Assembly: GCF_024172085.1 (NCBI RefSeq)
Contig: NZ_JAMZDZ010000001.1
Location: forward strand, 2,356,001-2,420,000
Source: Hamadaea flava
GTDB lineage: Bacteria; Actinomycetota; Actinomycetes; Mycobacteriales; Micromonosporaceae
DNA length: 64,000 bases
Direction: 5' to 3'
The notes under the pieces are model-generated. The model had not been told where the DNA came from. It ran no database searches and worked only from the letters and a program-made list of their open reading frames with translations. Made by a program: the position numbers and the translations under genes. Below are positions 60,192 to 64,000 of this stretch, piece by piece (positions within the stretch are counted from its first letter, which is position 1; every line of letters starts with the position of its first letter).

Positions 60192-61454
60192 TCAGAGGGT
60201 GCGCATCTTCGGCAGCGGGGAGAAGAACAGCCAGCCGACGGCGAGCACGCCGCCGATCGCGCTGACCCACAACGTCGTATGCACGCCGAGCAGCGTGCCG
60301 AGGGTGCCGCCGAGCACCGCCCCGATCGGCCGGATGCCGTAGTTGACCGTGCGGTGCGCGCCGGAGACCCGGGCCCGCAGTTCGTCCGGGACGGCGGCGG
60401 TCTGGATCGACCCGCTGCAGATGTCGAGGATCATCACGCCCGCGCCGGAGAGGAACTCGGCCGCGGTCAGGATGACCAGTACGGTCAGGCGGCTGCCGGA
60501 CGCCGCCGGCATCAGCAGCAGCGGCGCGGGGAACAGGACGTAGCCGAGGATGAGCGCCGGGCCGACCCCGATCCGCTGGGCCAACCGGCTCGCCACCGCC
60601 GCGCCGAGGAGCGCGCCGATCGACGCGATGCCCAGCACGAGCCCCAGTACACCCGGCGAGATGCCCAACGTGGTGGCCGCGTACAGGATGATCAGCGCGG
60701 AGAACATGTAGTTGAAGAGGTTCAGCGTCGTGCTGCCCGCGAGCATCATGCGCAGCAGCCGCGAGCGCCACAGGAACCGCAGGCCCTCGCCGAGTCCGAG
60801 ACCGGGCGTGGTGCTCGGCGGCGGCTCGGTGGCCTGGATGCGCGCCAGCAGCAGACCGGAGAACAGGTAGGAGACGGCGTCGGCGATCAACGCCACCGGC
60901 GCGGTGAGCACCTGCACCAGTACGCCACCCGCCGACGGCCCGGCCACATAGGACATGGCGCGGGCCCCGTTGAGCAGCGAATTGGCCTCCAGATACGACT
61001 CCTTGCCGACCAGCGAGACGAACAGGGTCGTGCGGCACACCTCGAAGAGGACGGAGAGCGTGCCCACCCCGAATGCCACGAAATAGAGCTGGGGCATCGT
61101 GAGCAGGCTTAGGGCGTACAAGAGGGGGATCGCGAGCAGGAGGGCCGCGCGACCGAGGTCGGCCGCGATCATGATGCGCCGTTTGATCGGCCGGCGGTCG
61201 ACCCAAGCCCCCGCGAGCAGGGAGAAGAGCAGGCTGGGCAGCAGCCCGGCGGCGGTGAGGTAGCCCATCTCCGCGGCGCTCGCGCCCGCGCCGAGCACGG
61301 CGAGCAGCGGCAGGGCGAGCCCGGAGATCTGGTCGCCGAACAGCGAAATGGTCTGGCCGGTCCAGAAGCGACGGAACTGCCGCTCGCGCAGCAGCCGGGG
61401 AAGCCAGCTCTTGCGGGTGGGTGTGGGGGTTTCCGGGGCGAGGGTGGTGGTCAT
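60192..61454 (-). CDS. MFS transporter
   Basis: A 420-residue transporter with about 12 TMs. LLAGAWVDRRPIKRRIM is the MFS motif A-like loop after TM2, and RFWTGQTISLFGDQIS is the N-terminal signature of the EntS/bacteriocin-macrolide exporter group. It probably exports a drug or metabolite. ATG 61454 is 6 nt after the ArsR stop, so it is controlled by that regulator. Confidence 0.88.
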   Translation of the reverse strand: MTTTLAPETPTPTRKSWLPRLLRERQFRRFWTGQTISLFGDQISGLALPLLAVLGAGASAAEMGYLTAAGLLPSLLFSLLAGAWVDRRPIKRRIMIAADLGRAALLLAIPLLYALSLLTMPQLYFVAFGVGTLSVLFEVCRTTLFVSLVGKESYLEANSLLNGARAMSYVAGPSAGGVLVQVLTAPVALIADAVSYLFSGLLLARIQATEPPPSTTPGLGLGEGLRFLWRSRLLRMMLAGSTTLNLFNYMFSALIILYAATTLGISPGVLGLVLGIASIGALLGAAVASRLAQRIGVGPALILGYVLFPAPLLLMPAASGSRLTVLVILTAAEFLSGAGVMILDICSGSIQTAAVPDELRARVSGAHRTVNYGIRPIGAVLGGTLGTLLGVHTTLWVSAIGGVLAVGWLFFSPLPKMRTL

Positions 61455-61460
61455 GCCGGG

Positions 61461-62018
61461 CTACTCCTCGGTCGGGGGTGGCGCCTGCGTGAGGACGAAC
61501 TGGAGGATGTCGACGGCTCGCACGCCCGGGCGCTGGGGATCGCGGTAGCCGGAGACGAGCGCTTCGACGGCCTGGCCGAGCTGGTCGAGCTCCTCGGGCG
61601 TGACGTAGACGGTGACGTCGTGGGGGCCGGTGAGCCGCCGCCACTCGACGGGTTCGGCGTCGGCGCGCCGCAGGAACTCCTGCTCACGCTCCAGGTAGCG
61701 GGCGGCGATCATCGCCTCGAGGTGGCCGACCGCCTCCCGCGTAGGCGCATCCTCGGCGTCGCTGCGCCAACTGGTCACCTCGGCGGTGGCCCGCCACGGC
61801 TTCTCCCGGTTGTCGGCGCCCTCGGCTCGTTCGACGAGCCCGTACTTGGCCAGCATCCGCAGGTGGAAGGAACAGTTGGGCACGCTCTCGCCCAGCTTGT
61901 CGGCAGCCTGGGTCGCCGTCAGCGGCCCTTCCCGGCGCAGCAGCCCCACGAGCCTCATGCGCACCGGGTGCGCGTACGCCCGCAGCGCGACAGCGTCGTC
62001 CAAGCGTTTCTCGGTCAC
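61461..62018 (-). CDS. ArsR-family (winged HTH) regulator of the MFS operon
   Basis: A 185-residue regulator with an N-terminal winged HTH (VALRAYAHPVRMRLVGLLRR, ATQAADKLGESVPNCSFHLR). The C-terminal extension (about 90-185) is as in ArsR/DUF5937-like transporter regulators. The GTG at 62018 lies 6 nt after -10 TATCTT, so the mRNA is probably leaderless. A palindrome CTAAAG-ATAG-CTTTAG sits over that -10. First gene of an ArsR-MFS-membrane protein operon. Confidence 0.85.
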   Translation of the reverse strand: MTEKRLDDAVALRAYAHPVRMRLVGLLRREGPLTATQAADKLGESVPNCSFHLRMLAKYGLVERAEGADNREKPWRATAEVTSWRSDAEDAPTREAVGHLEAMIAARYLEREQEFLRRADAEPVEWRRLTGPHDVTVYVTPEELDQLGQAVEALVSGYRDPQRPGVRAVDILQFVLTQAPPPTEE

Positions 62019-62021
62019 ATC

Positions 62022-62053
62022 CTAAAGATAGCTTTAGAAAGAAGTCTCTACAA
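62022..62053 (-). promoter_or_regulatory. Leaderless promoter and operator of the ArsR-MFS operon
   Basis: Minus strand: -35 TTGTAG (62053-62048), 17-bp spacer, -10 TATCTT (62030-62025). The perfect palindrome CTAAAG-ATAG-CTTTAG (62022-62037) covers the -10. The start GTG is at 62018. The -35 overlaps the stop of the upstream NUDIX gene. Confidence 0.6.
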
Positions 62054-62485
62054 TATGCGGGACACCTCGTCGACGTGTTCGCGCAGGTAATCGGCCAGCT
62101 CCGGCGGGAACAGCCGGCAGTCCGTCAGCGCCTCCTTCGTGAGCGGGATCCGCTCGACGGCGTACTCGCCCTTCGACGGGTCGCTGAACTCCGGGCCGTG
62201 CCGCTTGGCGAAGTCCAGTGAGATCAGCCGGGCGGCGAACAGGTGCTGCAACGGCGACTTGCCATCGGCGTACGGGGTCTCGCGGCTGGTCAGCAGGACC
62301 GGCTCGCCGATCTCCGCCTTCATCTCCTCGTCCAGCTCCCGGCGCAGCGCCGCGACGAGGTCGGCGTCCTCCGGCTCGACACCGCCGCCGGGCAACGCCC
62401 AATAGACCGGTACGCCCGGCCGCTGCCGCCGGAACACCACCAGGTTGTCACCTTCCAGCAGAGCTGCGCGTACGCGTTCCTTCAT
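62048..62485 (-). CDS. NUDIX hydrolase
   Basis: A 145-residue NUDIX protein. VYWALPGGGVEPEDADLVAA then LRRELDEEMKAEIG is the Nudix box; the spacing between GGGVE and REL is near the consensus and the second Glu pair is EE. Start at ATG 62485 fits the first strand (VRAALLEGDNLVVFRR). Substrate unknown. Divergent from the oxidoreductase at 62503 by 17 bp. Confidence 0.83.
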   Translation of the reverse strand: MKERVRAALLEGDNLVVFRRQRPGVPVYWALPGGGVEPEDADLVAALRRELDEEMKAEIGEPVLLTSRETPYADGKSPLQHLFAARLISLDFAKRHGPEFSDPSKGEYAVERIPLTKEALTDCRLFPPELADYLREHVDEVSRIL

Positions 62486-62502
62486 GCGCTGAGTCTGGCA
62501 CG

Positions 62503-63522
62503 ATGATCCATGTGCGGGTAGGAATAGCCGGATACGGCGTCGCTGGGCGGATCTTCCACGGCGGGCTGCTCCGGCAGACACCGGCGGCCGAAGTGGTCGC
62601 GGTGGTGACCCGGAACCCGGACCGCCGGGCCGAGGTCGCCGCCGACTTCCCGGCCGCCGCCGTCCGGGACGACCTGACCGGGATGCTCACCGACGACCGG
62701 CCCGACCTCGTCGTGCTCGCGACGCCGACACGATTCCACGCCGATCTTGCTCTGGAGTGTTTTGCCTCGGGCGTACCGGTCGTGGTGGACAAGCCCATGG
62801 CGCTGGACGCCGAACAGGCCCAGCAGATGGTCACCGCGGCCGAAGTCGCCGGCGTCGCCTTCACGCTCTTCCAGAACCGGCGCTGGGACAGCGACTTCCT
62901 GACCGTGCGGCGGCTGATCGCCGAACACGAACTGGGCGAGGTGCTGCGCTTCGAGTCTCGGTTCGAACGGTGGCGGCCCGAGCCCTCGCCCGGCAGATGG
63001 CGCGAAGACCTCCCGCCGGACGAAGGCGGCGGCTCGCTGCTCGATCTGGGCAGCCACCTCGTCGACCAAGCCGTTCAACTGCTCGGACCCGTCCACTCCG
63101 TGTACGCCGAAGTCGCGTCCCGGCGCGGCACCGCGGCCGACGACGACGTCTTCCTCGCGCTGACCCACCTCGGCGACGTCCACTCACACCTGTCCTGCGG
63201 CAACCTCGCCGGCGCGCCCGGACCACGGATGCGCGTACTCGGGAGCGGTGGGGCGTTCGTCGTCCACGACCTCGACGGGCAAGAGGAGGCGCTGCGTACC
63301 GGGCGGCGGGTGGTCACCCCGGTCGGCCGACTGTGCCGAGGCGCCGAGTTCACGCCGGTCGAACCGACCCCCGGCGACTGGGCCTCCTACTACCCGGCCG
63401 TCTTCGCCGCCGTCGAAAGCGGCAGCCCGATGCCGGTCGACCCGTGGGACGGCGTACACACGATGGAGGTGCTGGACGCCGCCCGCGCGTCGGCCGCCTC
63501 CGGCTCCACCGTCTCCCTGTAG
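62503..63522 (+). CDS. Gfo/Idh/MocA family oxidoreductase
   Basis: A 339-residue NAD(P)-dependent sugar/cyclitol oxidoreductase. The N-terminal Rossmann motif is GIAGYGVAGRIFH; VVDKPMALD is the catalytic EKP-type motif (Lys of DKP). The C-terminal GGGSLLDLGSHLVDQAVQLL is the signature of the C-terminal domain. Substrate unknown. The longer open frame upstream (from 62218) is a shadow of the NUDIX gene. Followed by a tandem-repeat region (63523-63620). Confidence 0.88.
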   Translation: MIHVRVGIAGYGVAGRIFHGGLLRQTPAAEVVAVVTRNPDRRAEVAADFPAAAVRDDLTGMLTDDRPDLVVLATPTRFHADLALECFASGVPVVVDKPMALDAEQAQQMVTAAEVAGVAFTLFQNRRWDSDFLTVRRLIAEHELGEVLRFESRFERWRPEPSPGRWREDLPPDEGGGSLLDLGSHLVDQAVQLLGPVHSVYAEVASRRGTAADDDVFLALTHLGDVHSHLSCGNLAGAPGPRMRVLGSGGAFVVHDLDGQEEALRTGRRVVTPVGRLCRGAEFTPVEPTPGDWASYYPAVFAAVESGSPMPVDPWDGVHTMEVLDAARASAASGSTVSL

Positions 63523-63620
63523 CCCCGCTGCTTCCCCGCTGCTTCCCCGCTGCTTTCCGCGCGGCTTCCCCGCTGGTTCCCCCGCTGCTTTCCCGCTGCT
63601 TTCCCGCTGCTTTCCGCGCG
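63523..63620. repeat. Tandem array of an 11-bp CCCCGCTGCTT unit
   Basis: Seven to eight imperfect copies of CCCCGCTGCTT, from the oxidoreductase stop codon to 63620, with a few TCCGCGCG interruptions. The remaining gap (63621-63735) has a short palindrome CGGTCG-TGAT-CGACCG (63633-63648) and the promoter region of the next gene. No coding sequence seen in the array. Confidence 0.75.
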
Positions 63621-63735
63621 ATCATGAACTATCGGTCGTGATCGACCGGCGTGTCGCGTCCCTAGCACCCTGATCGTTCCCGCGACGGACTGATCAACAT
63701 CAAGAGTGTCGTACCCCGGCGATACTTTCGTGAGG

Positions 63736-64000
63736 TGTTTTCACCGCTCACCGACGACCGCACTCCGTCGTCCGTCGTGACCGGCCTGGTCGACGACGTG
63801 CTCGCCCTCGCCGAGACCTGGCCCGCCTGGGACGGCACGCCCCGCCCCTCCGGCGACCGCGTCTACACGCCGCACAAGGCGATCCGGCGCGTCGCGGACC
63901 ACCTCGTCGATCACCTCGCCGAGCTGGAGGCGACCCTGGCCGGCGTCGACCCGCTGCCCGATCACTGGCATGCCTCAGCCGTCACGACGGCGGCGGATCT
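63736..64000 (+). CDS. Hypothetical protein, DinB-like (cut by window end)
   Basis: GTG at 63736 opens a frame that is uninterrupted to the window end (88 codons), with strong third-position G/C. The protein begins VFSPLTDDRTPSSVVTGLVD and contains RVYTPHKAIRRVADHLVDHL, with histidine spacing reminiscent of DinB-like metal-binding helical bundles. It is truncated, so the family is tentative. A GATACT (63722-63727) 8 nt upstream could be a -10 of a leaderless transcript. Confidence 0.6.

Overview
This window is GC-rich actinomycete chromosomal DNA. Every clear gene has strong third-position G/C bias, ATG and GTG starts are mixed, and GTAC-containing words (CGTACG, GCGTAC) are frequent. The gene content is typical of a soil actinomycete: secreted sialidase, amylase and cellulase with actinobacterial CBM2/CBM20 modules, AraC/GlxA, LuxR, TetR, ArsR and CGNR regulators, and a DUF4873/Baeyer-Villiger cluster. 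A Micromonosporaceae-type host is the best guess, but this is inference. No rRNA, tRNA, CRISPR array, insertion sequence or prophage was recognised, so the window reads as ordinary chromosome with a secreted-enzyme and regulator-rich character.

Layout. 1-6.8 kb: the first codons of an ArsR-like gene divergent from an MFS transporter; a minus-strand run of MBL hydrolase, Nei2 glycosylase and lipoprotein; a GlxA-type regulator; a methyltransferase coupled to a membrane protein. 6.8-14 kb: a large LuxR ATPase regulator, a PfkB kinase fused to a NUDIX domain, a TetR/GNAT pair and an L,D-transpeptidase. 14-21 kb: M28 peptidase, an XRE-PLD-like (DUF5919) regulator facing a low-GC small ORF, and a CGNR regulator-eda-kdgK operon (Entner-Doudoroff or sugar-acid catabolism). 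21-29 kb: a SNF2 helicase interrupted by a 463-residue intein inside its Walker A motif and coupled to a SWIM protein, then a sialidase divergent from a GHL10 glycosidase. 29-40 kb: a self-regulated ArsR-SRPBCC fusion, pentapeptide protein, RHH/PIN toxin-antitoxin pair, two GNATs, ketopantoate reductase, phosphoribosyltransferase, NUDIX, a Vms1-like peptidyl-tRNA hydrolase (acVLRF1) coupled to a class V aminotransferase, AlkD, DUF1349 and an M20 peptidase. 40-50 kb: alpha-amylase with duplicated CBM20, GH5-CBM2 cellulase, an ABC exporter with divergent regulator and shared operator, and a second GHL10 glycosidase. 50-64 kb: a membrane Ser/Thr kinase, SDR-sirtuin operon, a degenerate orphan GyrB-like ATPase, TrmO-like protein, a TetR-DUF4873-BVMO-SDR-hydrolase operon divergent from an AurF-like diiron oxygenase, an ArsR-MFS-membrane protein operon, an oxidoreductase, and a gene cut by the window end.

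Regulatory architecture is unusually legible. Several starts lie 6-8 nt downstream of a TANNNT -10 box (4615, 6699, 6811, 19745, 30991, 47582, 62018), suggesting leaderless transcripts, and several carry a palindromic operator over the -35/-10 region. Gene ends are often marked by long near-perfect inverted repeats. Two of these, 34 kb apart, share an identical 17-mer and look like one interspersed palindromic repeat family.

The most noteworthy items are the SNF2 intein, the shared-17-mer palindromes, the orphan GyrB-like protein that has lost key ATPase residues, the BVMO cluster with a triple-half-site operator, the PfkB-NUDIX fusion, and the paired GHL10 glycosidases.
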